This document shows positions 17,608 to 26,076 of a stretch of DNA of 64,000 nucleotides, one piece after another. How positions within the stretch are numbered: position 1 is the first letter of the stretch; every line of letters begins with the position of its first letter. Source of the DNA: Chloroflexota bacterium (GTDB lineage Bacteria; Chloroflexota; UBA11872; VXOZ01); contig JAPOQA010000016.1 in the NCBI GenBank assembly GCA_026710945.1, positions 1 through 64,000 on the forward strand, given 5' to 3'. The notes beneath the pieces are model-generated. The model had not been told where the DNA came from. It saw nothing but the letters and a program-made list of their open reading frames with translations, and searched no databases. A program made the position numbers and the translations under genes.

Positions 17608-18084
17608 ATGTTCCAAGGGAAAGTCCTCAGCATCTATACCGCCCCGGCCCGCCGGGAACCAATGGTCTCACAGCAGGAAGTGCGTGTGGTGCCCGGTAAG
17701 GGAATTGAAGGCGACCGCTACTTCATTGGTAACGCTACGTATTCGGATAGAGCGGGACCGCACCGGGAGTTAACACTGATCGAGAGCGAAAGCCTCGATG
17801 CGCTGGAGCGGGAATATGGGTACCGCCTCGAACCGGAAAAGTCCCGCCGGAACGTGTTGGTTTCCGGGGTGCCGCTCAATCATCTCATCGACAGGGAGTT
17901 CACTGTTGGCGACGTGCGTCTGCGGGGGTTGCTGCTCTGCGAGCCGTGTGCGATCCTCGCAGAAACCAGCGGACACTCCCACATTGTCAACCACCTAATG
18001 CACCGCGGCGGCCTGCGCGCGGAGATATTGACCGAGGGGACGATCAGCGTTGGTGCTGAGATCTTGCCCAGTGGCGACGAATAG
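17608..18084 (+). CDS. MOSC domain-containing protein
   Basis: 158 residues; AAGGAGAG precedes ATG 17608. The single MOSC domain shows GKGIEGDRYFIG, LTLIESESLDAL, SRRNVLVSGVPLNHLIDREFTVGDVRLRG and the conserved cysteine region LLCEPCAIL. MOSC domains receive sulfur or bind molybdenum cofactor; stand-alone versions resemble YiiM, which reduces N-hydroxylated bases. Placed right after a nucleoside hydrolase, a role in handling modified nucleobases (for instance N-hydroxylaminopurines) is an attractive inference but is not shown. Confidence 0.85.
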   Translation: MFQGKVLSIYTAPARREPMVSQQEVRVVPGKGIEGDRYFIGNATYSDRAGPHRELTLIESESLDALEREYGYRLEPEKSRRNVLVSGVPLNHLIDREFTVGDVRLRGLLLCEPCAILAETSGHSHIVNHLMHRGGLRAEILTEGTISVGAEILPSGDE

Positions 18085-18146
18085 CGCCTACGGGGAACGA
18101 AATGCTCCGCCCACGGGCAGCATAGTCCTCCCAATAACAAGCGTTG

Positions 18147-18917
18147 CTACCCTGTCTTGTATCCGAGGGTGCCGCCGCCATCGGCGTAGAGTTCAGTTCC
18201 CGTAAAGTATGACGATTCATCCGAGACGAGAAAGAGCGCGGCGTCGGCCATTTGCTCCGGTGAAGAAATATAGCCCAGTGGAGCCCGCGCCGCAACGCCG
18301 GCACGCGCTTCGTCCGGGTCGGGCTGCACATTTAGGAAGCTTTCGAAGAGCGGGGTGGCAACGCTTGACGGGCAGAGCGAGTTCGCCCGTACGCCATATT
18401 GGGCACAATCCAGGGCGAGCGCACGAGTAAATGTGATTACCGCCCCTTTCGAAGCACAGTAGGCAATCGAATGCGGTTGCGCGTGCACGCCTACCATTGA
18501 GGCAATGTTGAGAATTACTCCTTTTGTTTCTTTCAGGGATGGCAGGGCGTACTTACAGGTCCAAAGGAGGCTCTTGACGTTGACATTCATGATGCGGTCC
18601 CATTCGTCCTCCGTTGTGCCTTCGATGTCCTTGTCCACGTAGATACCGGCATTGTTCACAAGAATGTCCAACGGGCCGAATCGGTCTTGGGTTTCAGCGA
18701 GCATGGCACGCACGTCGTTCTCGCTTGCAACATCGGCCGCGATGGCATGCGCCCGCCCTCCCGTTTTTTGTATGGCGGATACTACTCGTTCCGCGCCCTT
18801 CTGATTTAGGTCCACAATTGCGGTGGCTGCGCCCTCGGCGGCAAAGCGCAATGCCATGGCTTCCCCTATACCGCTCCCGCCCCCCGTAATGAGCGCGACT
18901 TTGCCCTGCAACCTCAT
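18147..18917 (-). CDS. SDR family NAD(P)-dependent oxidoreductase
   Basis: 256 residues, classical SDR length. Cofactor motif TGGGSGIG (11-18), the LVNNAG motif, and the catalytic triad Ser in NIASMVG, Tyr and Lys in YCASK. VDLN after the second beta strand, with an acidic residue, favours NAD+. The C-terminus GTELYADGGGTLGYKTG is typical of glucose/3-oxoacyl-type dehydrogenases. Convergent with the MOSC gene; the substrate is unknown. Confidence 0.88.
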   Translation of the reverse strand: MRLQGKVALITGGGSGIGEAMALRFAAEGAATAIVDLNQKGAERVVSAIQKTGGRAHAIAADVASENDVRAMLAETQDRFGPLDILVNNAGIYVDKDIEGTTEDEWDRIMNVNVKSLLWTCKYALPSLKETKGVILNIASMVGVHAQPHSIAYCASKGAVITFTRALALDCAQYGVRANSLCPSSVATPLFESFLNVQPDPDEARAGVAARAPLGYISSPEQMADAALFLVSDESSYFTGTELYADGGGTLGYKTG

Positions 18918-19218
18918 GCCAAAACCCCCTATTTACCTGTAAATCAGTAATCTTCGCAAAAGCTCTCATGCAATTATACCGACTACCGGTCAGAAACGAG
19001 GTTGCCAAGATTGATGTGACGCCAGCCCAAATTGACGGTTGATTCGGTAGACAGTAGCATGCACTGAGAGCAGCAAGCTTCACACACTGCGAACCGCTGC
19101 GAAATTGCCGGGACGGCCTGCGCTGTGATGGAAATCATTGGCGTAGGCGCGCACTCCTGGCAACCGTTCATCATCAAGGCTCGCTTCGATCCTGCAACCT
19201 ACGATTGCCATAAGCACT
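18918..19218. other. Divergent intergenic region, SDR / phosphofructokinase
   Basis: 301 bp. A perfect minus-strand -10 hexamer TATAAT lies at 18973-18978, about 56 bp before the SDR start, without a clear -35. No ribosome site is evident before the kinase ATG 19219. A small plus-strand frame (19125-19313) has no recognisable product and overlaps the kinase in another frame. Confidence 0.4.
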
Positions 19219-20424
19219 ATGAGTGGAACCCTAGTTGTCGGACAATCAGGCGGATCAACCGCCACGCTGAGCACCACGCTTGCGGGCGTGCTCGAAGCCG
19301 CGCTGCAGAGTGATGCCGTGGACCGAGTTTACGGCATGTGTAACGGCGTAGAAGGCTTGCTGCAAGAACGGTTCATAGACCTGAACGATGCCTCAACAAA
19401 GCTCCTCAGCGCGATCAGGCAAACACCGTCGGCTGCCCTGGGTTCGTGTCGCTACGGCCTGCTGGAGTCGGACGCCGCAAGGGCACTGGGTGTGCTGAAG
19501 GCACATGGAGTCCGGTACTTCATTTACATTGGCGGCAATGGCTCGGCGCTCACGGTGCAGTCGGTCAACCGGTGGGCCGAGACGAGCGGCTACGACATCA
19601 ATGCAATTGCCGTGCCGAAGACAATCGACAATGATCTGTGGGGCACTGACCATACGCCGGGCTACGGGAGCGTGGCACGGTTTGCGGCGCTGGCCGCCAT
19701 GGATGGGGGTTCCGATTCCTGGGCGCTGCGCACGCACGACCAGGTGAAAGTCCTGGAGACATTTGGCAGAAATACCGGCTGGGTAACAGCCGCCACTGCG
19801 CTGGCAAAGCGGGAGGAAGCAGATCCGCCGCATCTTCTATTCGTTCCAGAACGCCCGCTTACCCGGGAACGATTCTTGCAGGCTGTGCAAGACGCTTACG
19901 ACCAATACGGGTATGTACACGTCGCCGTGTGCGAGGGGTTGCGTCGACCGGATGGAGCCTTGCTCTTTGCTTCGGACCGCGCTGTTGACCGAGATGCCTT
20001 CGGCAGAGGACAACTCGGCGGCGTGAGCACGTTACTCGCGGAACTGGTGGCGAGTGAGTTGGGGCTGAAGAGCCGCACAGACAAGCCTGGCACGATGCAG
20101 CGCGCTTGCATATCCCTCGCTTCATCTGTAGACCTCGAAGAGTCTTTCCGCGTCGGCAAAGCGGCAGTGGCAGCGGCAGTGGGGGGTGAGACCGGCAAGA
20201 TGGTTACGTTGGAGCGCAAGCCCGGCAAGGACTACGCAGTGAACACCGGTCTCATTAGCGTGGATGAAGTTGCGGGCAAAGAGCGACCGCTCCCTGATGC
20301 CTTTCTCAATAATGAAGGCAATTTTGTAACTCCTGAGTTCCTAGAATATGTCCGCCCATTGATTGGTGAGCCGTTGCCTGAGTACGTGCGGCTGCGTGCA
20401 CCCACCGTACCCAAGCAGACGTAG
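19219..20424 (+). CDS. 6-phosphofructokinase, probably PPi-dependent (donor uncertain)
   Basis: 401 residues of the PfkA superfamily. The phosphate-binding N-terminus is GQSGGSTATL; the catalytic motif is PKTIDND (Lys134, Thr135, Asp137), whose lysine at the E. coli 124 position is the PPi-enzyme signature. The other donor-determining site reads GGNGS, with Gly108 (E. coli 104), as in ATP enzymes, and Asn107 where the Mg-binding Asp103 normally stands. The later GRNTGW motif is intact. It phosphorylates fructose 6-phosphate in glycolysis, reversibly if PPi is used. The kinase is followed by an MFS transporter. Confidence 0.85.
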   Translation: MSGTLVVGQSGGSTATLSTTLAGVLEAALQSDAVDRVYGMCNGVEGLLQERFIDLNDASTKLLSAIRQTPSAALGSCRYGLLESDAARALGVLKAHGVRYFIYIGGNGSALTVQSVNRWAETSGYDINAIAVPKTIDNDLWGTDHTPGYGSVARFAALAAMDGGSDSWALRTHDQVKVLETFGRNTGWVTAATALAKREEADPPHLLFVPERPLTRERFLQAVQDAYDQYGYVHVAVCEGLRRPDGALLFASDRAVDRDAFGRGQLGGVSTLLAELVASELGLKSRTDKPGTMQRACISLASSVDLEESFRVGKAAVAAAVGGETGKMVTLERKPGKDYAVNTGLISVDEVAGKERPLPDAFLNNEGNFVTPEFLEYVRPLIGEPLPEYVRLRAPTVPKQT

Positions 20425-20514
20425 GCTTTGGGTACGCCTCGCAAGTCTCCTCTGGTTACATGGCACTTTGTGTTGCCAACTTGCGAATCTCGATAACAAG
20501 AAAGTTACCACTGC

Positions 20515-21705
20515 GTGAAGGCATTGAGAGTTCTAGCGAGGCCGGCGGCGGGAATGCCGCGCACCGTCATTGTCCTAAGTACGGGCTTCTTCTTTGTCTT
20601 CATGGGCGCGAGCGCATTTCAGCAGTTCTTGATTCCCTTTCTCACCGACAAGGGGGCTACGAACGCCTTCCAGGCTTCTACCGTACTTGCGGTGGTATAC
20701 ATCTCGTTTCTCGTCTGGCGCGCAGTGGTGGCGTATACCCTCTACTACTTGGGAGAGTATTGGAGCACCGTGCTGGGAGCGGCGACGTACTCGCTTTTTG
20801 CCGTGGCCGCATTCGCCCTGAATCGCTTTGAGCTCTTGCTCATTGCCGCAGGGATGTGGGGATGGGGCGCCGCGGCCATGTGGATATCAAGCACAACGCA
20901 ACTCCTGGATGCGACCGCTGACACGCATTACGGACGCGCCAGCGGTTTGCTTTACACGGCGACAACCGGCGGGCAAGCGATTGGCGTGCTTCTGCTCGGG
21001 GCGCTCATGAGTGTTACCAACGTTGAGTTTGGCCCGCTGGTGGCGGCCGCTATTACGGCAATTGGCGTCGCGACATTCCTCTTCTTGCCCTACCAGCACA
21101 CAAAACGCGTGAAGCCGCGCCTGGCGCCGATTTTCCAGGTGCTAACCGTTCCGCGCACCGGTCTGGCTGCGCTCTTTCTCTTTCTTTCGTCACTCGCTTT
21201 CGGCCTCATTCTGGGCAGCTTCAGCCAGATTATTGGCGGCGACCAAGGTCACGGCGCGCTGGCGCTTATCACCGCGGGCTACTGGGTCACGCGCGTCTTT
21301 GGCAGCTACCTTGGCGGGTTCGTTGCCGATTGGCTTGGCCGTGAGCACATTCTCATTCTCTCCTTTGGCGTAGCGGGCTTTGGTCTGCTCATACCGACAT
21401 TTGTCGGTGGGGTTCTGACCATGGGAATTGCCGCGCTTGCCATGGGCCTGCTGAACAGCACCGTGCCGGTGGCGACCAACGCCATGATCGGCGACCTCAC
21501 CACTTTCAGCAATCGTCACCTTGCAATCGCGTCGCTCTTTGTGTGGCGCGACCTAGGCGTCGGCATAGCAATCCTTGCGGGAGCAGCCATCATTGCCCTT
21601 TTAGGTAGTGAACAGTTGATCTTTGGGATCTTTGGCGTGGCATTCCTGTTTTCAGCCGGGTTCGCCTACTGGCTCAAAGGACAGCCGATTGTTAAGATGA
21701 CATAA
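20515..21705 (+). CDS. MFS transporter
   Basis: 396 residues with about 12 hydrophobic helices in two halves split by a basic loop (YQHTKRVKPRLAPIF, about 190-205). The half-motif GGFVADWLGREHIL is the MFS A-like loop between helices 8 and 9. Start GTG 20515 is assumed. It lies 90 bp downstream of a phosphofructokinase on the same strand. The substrate cannot be predicted; sugars, organic acids and drugs are all possible. Confidence 0.85.
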   Translation: MKALRVLARPAAGMPRTVIVLSTGFFFVFMGASAFQQFLIPFLTDKGATNAFQASTVLAVVYISFLVWRAVVAYTLYYLGEYWSTVLGAATYSLFAVAAFALNRFELLLIAAGMWGWGAAAMWISSTTQLLDATADTHYGRASGLLYTATTGGQAIGVLLLGALMSVTNVEFGPLVAAAITAIGVATFLFLPYQHTKRVKPRLAPIFQVLTVPRTGLAALFLFLSSLAFGLILGSFSQIIGGDQGHGALALITAGYWVTRVFGSYLGGFVADWLGREHILILSFGVAGFGLLIPTFVGGVLTMGIAALAMGLLNSTVPVATNAMIGDLTTFSNRHLAIASLFVWRDLGVGIAILAGAAIIALLGSEQLIFGIFGVAFLFSAGFAYWLKGQPIVKMT

Positions 21706-21797
21706 ATTAACTCCAATGCCCATGAATTTACGCAGTTGCACGTGTAGGTGGGCTACTCGACAAGCGCAGCAGCTTTGCAACCATGAGGGCAATAGAA

Positions 21798-21835
21798 GAA
21801 GGACAGGGTGGCATTTGTATGCCACGCTGTCCTTC
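21798..21835. terminator. Strong bidirectional hairpin
   Basis: Stem GAAGGACAG / CTGTCCTTC continued inward by GTGGCAT / ATGCCAC, with one G-G mismatch and a TTGT loop. It sits between the convergent MFS and FmdB genes. On the minus strand the stem runs into TTCTTCTATT, which fits an intrinsic terminator for the FmdB transcript. Confidence 0.6.
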
Positions 21836-21896
21836 CAGTCAACCGCTATAGCTTTGCTAAACTGTGAGCAGTGTGTCCACGACGGACACGAAGGCG

Positions 21897-22214
21897 TCAA
21901 TCCTTCTTAGCCGGCGCAGACTTCGATTCTCCACCAGAATCCGATTTGGCCGTGCCCGCTGCTTTCGACTCGGCAGTATCCTTTGCCGGGGCATCCTTGG
22001 GTTTTGGACTGCCGTTCTTCTCACTCTTGCCATTGTTCGTGCGGTTATCGGTGACGTACCATCCACTTCCCTTGAAGATCACACTCGCAGGATGGAATAC
22101 CTTACGCACTGCACCATCGCACTCAGGGCAATTTGTCACCGGAGGATCACTGAACCGCTGCTGCCGTTCAAAGCGATGGCTGCAATCACCACATTCATAT
22201 TCGTACAACGGCAT
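21897..22214 (-). CDS. FmdB-type zinc ribbon protein
   Basis: 105 residues from ATG 22214, the usual MPLYEYEC start. A zinc ribbon is formed by Cys8, Cys11, Cys29 and Cys32 and is followed by the PASVIFKGSGWYVTD segment found in this family. The C-terminal half is a Lys/Ser/Ala/Pro-rich tail of low complexity. FmdB was named from a formamidase operon and is thought to be a small regulator; function is unproven. It has its own terminator hairpin downstream and lies upstream-divergent to nothing obvious. Confidence 0.85.
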   Translation of the reverse strand: MPLYEYECGDCSHRFERQQRFSDPPVTNCPECDGAVRKVFHPASVIFKGSGWYVTDNRTNNGKSEKNGSPKPKDAPAKDTAESKAAGTAKSDSGGESKSAPAKKD

Positions 22215-22476
22215 TGAAACCACATCCCTCCACAATTATTCTGGCAGGTCAATTGTTAGTCGAGAGTCTTTGGCGAACCCCTGCCATCTAGTCTAATCAA
22301 AGGTGGAACACTCGTGTCTCACACTACTTGCACACTGCATAACTTTGAGTCTACGGCAATTCTCTCTCTTTTTCGTCCCTCTTATTGCAGTGAAGCAATT
22401 GCAGTCCGAGCCTTAAGAGTGTACGTAACTACCAAGTTCCAAGTATACCACTCACGGCTGAACGTAGTAATGCATC

Positions 22477-23451
22477 TCACAGCGCTTCTGGCAGGTGCAG
22501 CACGAGCGTCTCTAGGGCGAGACGTGCGTTTACGTTTGCTCTCACCCACTCGCGCGCTTCGTCGATCCGCTTGATCGCGCTCACAATTTCCTGGGAAGAG
22601 ATGCTGAGGTCGGCAACATTGCCGAGAGCTTGGCTGTCAGTAGCGGTGCCATCCGGGTCTCCCACTTGGAGCAGGAGGAATGAACGCCACCACTCACACC
22701 ACAGGTCGAACAGGCGTTCAAGGTCTGATACTTGATCAATGAGCTGGTCCACGATCTCTGTTCTCGATGCCCGGTCGGCTTGGAGGGTCTGCACAAGGGA
22801 TTGTACGATGAGATTCTCTTGCTCACGTAAATCCGGCTGCGCGCTAGCACGGATTGCCCACCCCATACGCCCCATGCTCGCCGCCGCAAGGAATGCGGCG
22901 TCTTCCTCCGGCACCCCGCGCTGTTCTAATTCAGCCTGCACAACTCGACGAGGGAGTCCCGCGAGACGCCACACCTGGCAACGCGACAGAAGGGTCTGTG
23001 GCAGGAGTTGCGTGGATGTTGCAGTGAGGATAAGGGTGTTGTGTGCGGGTGGCTCCTCAAGCGTCTTGAGCAGGCGCTGACTTGCTTCAGGTTGGAGAAG
23101 GTGCGCATCGAGGATCAGGGAGACGCGCTGCGCTGCTTGGAAGGGACGCAATGCGACCGCTCGCTGCAGTTCCGCAACTTGCTCCATACGGATAGATTTG
23201 CGGCCTTCTTCCAACTCCACCATGTGAAGGTCGGCGTGCTCTTGACGCAGAACCCCTTTGCACTGAACGCACTCCCAGCACGGATCGCTTGGCTGGACGT
23301 TGCAGAGTAGGGCGGCAGTCAGGTCGATGGCGAGAGTCCGCTTGCCGACCGACTGTGGGCCGGCAAACAGAATTGCATGACCTAGAGAGTTTTGGGCGAT
23401 CGCGCGCTGCAGGAAACGCAACACCCGACCATGACCTACTGTTCGCCACAT
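22477..23451 (-). CDS. holB: DNA polymerase III subunit delta'
   Basis: 324 residues of the clamp-loader AAA+ fold. The P-loop is GPQSVGKRT (31-39); a zinc module is formed by Cys50, Cys58, Cys61 and Cys64; Walker B-like ILDAHLLQPEASQRLLKTLEEPP and the SRC motif (LLSRCQVW) follow. The C-terminal domain is shorter than in E. coli. Delta' is the stator of the clamp loader that puts the beta clamp on DNA. It lies at the 3' end of the exopolysaccharide gene series but 13 bp after it, so may be read from the same transcript. Confidence 0.88.
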   Translation of the reverse strand: MWRTVGHGRVLRFLQRAIAQNSLGHAILFAGPQSVGKRTLAIDLTAALLCNVQPSDPCWECVQCKGVLRQEHADLHMVELEEGRKSIRMEQVAELQRAVALRPFQAAQRVSLILDAHLLQPEASQRLLKTLEEPPAHNTLILTATSTQLLPQTLLSRCQVWRLAGLPRRVVQAELEQRGVPEEDAAFLAAASMGRMGWAIRASAQPDLREQENLIVQSLVQTLQADRASRTEIVDQLIDQVSDLERLFDLWCEWWRSFLLLQVGDPDGTATDSQALGNVADLSISSQEIVSAIKRIDEAREWVRANVNARLALETLVLHLPEAL

Positions 23452-23464
23452 CCGCAGTTATGTC

Positions 23465-24709
23465 CTACGTGCAGTGGATCTCTGCAAGAAAGTCCGCCCA
23501 GCTTGCCGATCGTTGAGACTCCACCACGTAACCATTCAATATCTCTTCATACGACTTCGCATTATATGTGCCCTCAGAGCCCCAGAGCGCCTGCCAAAGC
23601 GCTGCCTCAACACGCAGGCCGTTCGAAACCAGTTCTCGACACGTATCACGGGATTGTTCAAAGGGAACTGAAGAGAGTGTTTGGGCTTCCAGATAGGTAG
23701 CGAGGTGGGCGAGCACCGCTGCGACTGCTTCATAACGTGCATCCTTTAGCGCGGGATGCAAGTATATCAAGACCCAGTTTCCGACGCGCAACGCCGCAGT
23801 GTCCAGCAGATCAGGCGCATATCCGACTATGACGTGTTCCAAATAGGGCACGAGATGCGCCGTAGCCGGTTGTTCGGCGAGGAGGGTACGTATTTGGGCC
23901 AGCAAGGCATCGCTCGGCCTATCGAATGGGTTTGGCTCCGGTCGAAACGCTTCAATCGGAATGAGATTGGCATCTTTGTAGAGGTCTCCGGCAAAGACCC
24001 GTGTCACGGAGCCAGGTACCGGCTGGCCGGGCACTGATTCAACCCAGCGTTGGAATGCCGCCCTTTGAAATCGCTGCACGACGAATGGGCCGATTTTTTC
24101 AGGTCGTGACATTGGCAGGCCATACAGCACGATAGAGGCTTCAAGATTGCCCGGGTCCAGCGGGTTTTGCAGAAAGAGATCGGCGATCCCTTGATCGGTC
24201 AGCCAGGAGAGCCGAATAGCCCGGGACTCCTCAAATGTGGATCCACCGTCGTCCTTGATCGCCCGGGGAATGCCACGGTGGAAGAGCCATAACTCGAGCC
24301 CGACGTTGTCGAGGAGTTCAAAGGTGTTGGCAACCGAAGTTTGGCCGGTAGCGCTATGCCAAACCAATACCGCACGTTGCAGAACCAGATACATGTCTCC
24401 CGTAGTTGTGTCTGTGAAGTGAGAGGCCACGGGATAGCCGAGAGAGTCTGCGCCGCCAAGGGCTTGAAACAGGGTGAAGAATTCTGGGCCGTCGGGAACA
24501 TCCTGAATGACATACCCGAACCCTTCACCGTATCCGGACACCTCACTAAAGAACGCCTGATTTGGCGGATCAGTGGTGGCACTTTGGTCAGCGTTTACGC
24601 TTGCTAGTGCCGGCGTAATGCCGATGTGGCACAGCCAAAGCGCAAGTAGCAGGCTGAAAGCGCGATGCCGCCAGCTACCCGACAAGCGAATTCTTGGCAT
24701 TGGGGTCAT
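23465..24709 (-). CDS. Secreted protein with LGFP-like repeats, function unknown
   Basis: 414 residues (411 from ATG 24700). A signal peptide is clear: basic start, hydrophobic AFSLLLALWLCHIGITPALA, then cleavage before SVNADQ. The middle has two segments of the LGFP-like type (FQALGGADSLGYPVASHF, then VLQRAVLVWHS; later YGLPMSRPEKIG and FQRAAFQRW), often seen in cell-wall-associated exported proteins of Chloroflexota. The C-terminal third is helical and contains no catalytic motif I recognise. The gene overlaps the end of the CpsD-like gene by 26-35 bp, so it belongs to the exopolysaccharide operon and may anchor or process the polymer. Confidence 0.75.
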   Translation of the reverse strand: MTPMPRIRLSGSWRHRAFSLLLALWLCHIGITPALASVNADQSATTDPPNQAFFSEVSGYGEGFGYVIQDVPDGPEFFTLFQALGGADSLGYPVASHFTDTTTGDMYLVLQRAVLVWHSATGQTSVANTFELLDNVGLELWLFHRGIPRAIKDDGGSTFEESRAIRLSWLTDQGIADLFLQNPLDPGNLEASIVLYGLPMSRPEKIGPFVVQRFQRAAFQRWVESVPGQPVPGSVTRVFAGDLYKDANLIPIEAFRPEPNPFDRPSDALLAQIRTLLAEQPATAHLVPYLEHVIVGYAPDLLDTAALRVGNWVLIYLHPALKDARYEAVAAVLAHLATYLEAQTLSSVPFEQSRDTCRELVSNGLRVEAALWQALWGSEGTYNAKSYEEILNGYVVESQRSASWADFLAEIHCT

Positions 24710-25340
24710 CGTTAAACACTACACCCAGGACGTGTGCATCGATCTGTGTCAGCATGGTCTTGGCCCTTTGCACCTGGTCGCGCCGCGTTTGATTGGCGCG
24801 CACAACGAGGAGCACACCGTCAACGCAACGAGCCAGTGCGGCGGCGTCGGCCGCCATGAGAAGCGGTGGCGTGTCTAGAATAACGTGGTCGCACTGTCGT
24901 GCAAGGTCCGCAATGAATTCCGCCATGCGTTGTGAAGCGAGCAGTTCAGGGGCATTATCTGGAACTGCGCCTGCTGGCAGCAAATTCAGCCCTTCTGTCC
25001 CGCAGTCTTGGTGGTACGCTGCGTTCTCCATGCCACTAAGGTAGTCTGCGAGCCCCGGTTCTTGAGATACGCCAAAAGCGGTGTGCAAGGCGGGCGTGCG
25101 CAAATTCGCATCGATGAGCACAACTCGGAGACCCAATTGCGCCAAAGATGACGCGAGGTTTGCTGCCACCAGACTCTTGCCTTCCTGCGGCCCGGCGCTC
25201 GTCACTAAAAGTGTCTTCTGAGCATGCTCGTCTGCTTGAAAACGTATCGTCGTGCGGAGGGCGCGAAACGCCTCGGAAGCAGGACTATTCGCCTGGTGAA
25301 TTGTCGGGAGTTGCACTGAGGGTAATGCCATTGTAATCAT
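24675..25340 (-). CDS. CpsD/CapB-like tyrosine-kinase-family ATPase
   Basis: 221 residues. Walker A GPQEGKS (50-56), Walker A' LIDANLRTP (Asp77) and Walker B VILDTPPLL (Asp156) define a BY-kinase. The usual C-terminal tyrosine cluster is missing: the protein ends NDDPNAKNSLVG. Such ATPases act with a Wzz-like membrane activator to control exopolysaccharide length and export, and two Wzz-like genes lie directly upstream. Without the tail it may phosphorylate other proteins or act only as an ATP switch. Confidence 0.85.
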   Translation of the reverse strand: MITMALPSVQLPTIHQANSPASEAFRALRTTIRFQADEHAQKTLLVTSAGPQEGKSLVAANLASSLAQLGLRVVLIDANLRTPALHTAFGVSQEPGLADYLSGMENAAYHQDCGTEGLNLLPAGAVPDNAPELLASQRMAEFIADLARQCDHVILDTPPLLMAADAAALARCVDGVLLVVRANQTRRDQVQRAKTMLTQIDAHVLGVVFNDDPNAKNSLVG

Positions 25341-25383
25341 TGCCTCATTTAGTCAAATGCCGGTGAAGCGTCTACGCAGCTTG

Positions 25384-26076
25384 CTAACTCTCAGCATCGG
25401 ACCCGGATACAGGTGGGATGCAGACAAGAGTGGGCGCACCGAGCAGTTGCTGGGCCTCCTGCCGCAAACGGACGCGCGCGTCGAGAAATTCAGCCGCCAG
25501 TGCCAATACAATGCCGGCAATTGCACCAAGGACAAGGGCAACCGCCACATTGAATCTCAGACGCGGGCTTATCTGGGCCGCGCTACTCGCTCTGTCAAGG
25601 ACTTTTGCCCGCAAGAAGATGTCACCGCCTGGGCCGCTGCTTTGCTCCGACTGAGCTAGTTGCTCAAGCTCCTCAGCAAAGCCATTTGCGACATGAACCG
25701 CTTGTTGCGCAGAGGAACTCTCCGCCTGAATGAACACCTTGTAGCTGGCTGGGACGACTACCATGCGCAGGCCACCAAGCACATTGCCAGGCGAGTCATC
25801 TAGTTCTTTGCGATCGACCACGCTTTGTGCCACCTCCCAAGTGCGCACACGCTCTACATACGTGTTGAGCAACCGCTCTACGGCTTGAATCGTCCAGTAG
25901 TCAATGACATTTGGTGTTACTAAGACACTCACCCCCGCTTGGTACACCGGCTGTTGACGGCTGCTGTAAAGATAGGCGAATAAAACGGCGACCAGAGCAA
26001 GAACGAGCACGATCCAGAACCGGCGTCGAATGACGCCAGTATAGTCCTGTAGCCGTAGCGATGCGAACTCAAGCAT
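25384..26076 (-). CDS. Wzz/CapA-like chain-length determinant protein (second copy)
   Basis: 230 residues. An N-terminal helix (FWIVLVLALVAVLFAYLY, about 20-37) and a C-terminal one (VAVALVLGAIAGIVLALAAEFLDA) bracket an extracytoplasmic domain of about 130 residues, the Wzz layout. A short cytoplasmic tail (LGAPTLVCIPP) would contact the CpsD-like ATPase. It starts at the base next to the stop of the other Wzz-like gene, so the two are coupled. The pair probably forms the activator and scaffold for polymer export. Confidence 0.8.
   Translation of the reverse strand: MLEFASLRLQDYTGVIRRRFWIVLVLALVAVLFAYLYSSRQQPVYQAGVSVLVTPNVIDYWTIQAVERLLNTYVERVRTWEVAQSVVDRKELDDSPGNVLGGLRMVVVPASYKVFIQAESSSAQQAVHVANGFAEELEQLAQSEQSSGPGGDIFLRAKVLDRASSAAQISPRLRFNVAVALVLGAIAGIVLALAAEFLDARVRLRQEAQQLLGAPTLVCIPPVSGSDAES

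Noticed and set aside
18918-19218. Small gene on the plus strand (19125-19313)
   Set aside because: Overlaps the phosphofructokinase gene in another frame, with no ribosome site or domain.
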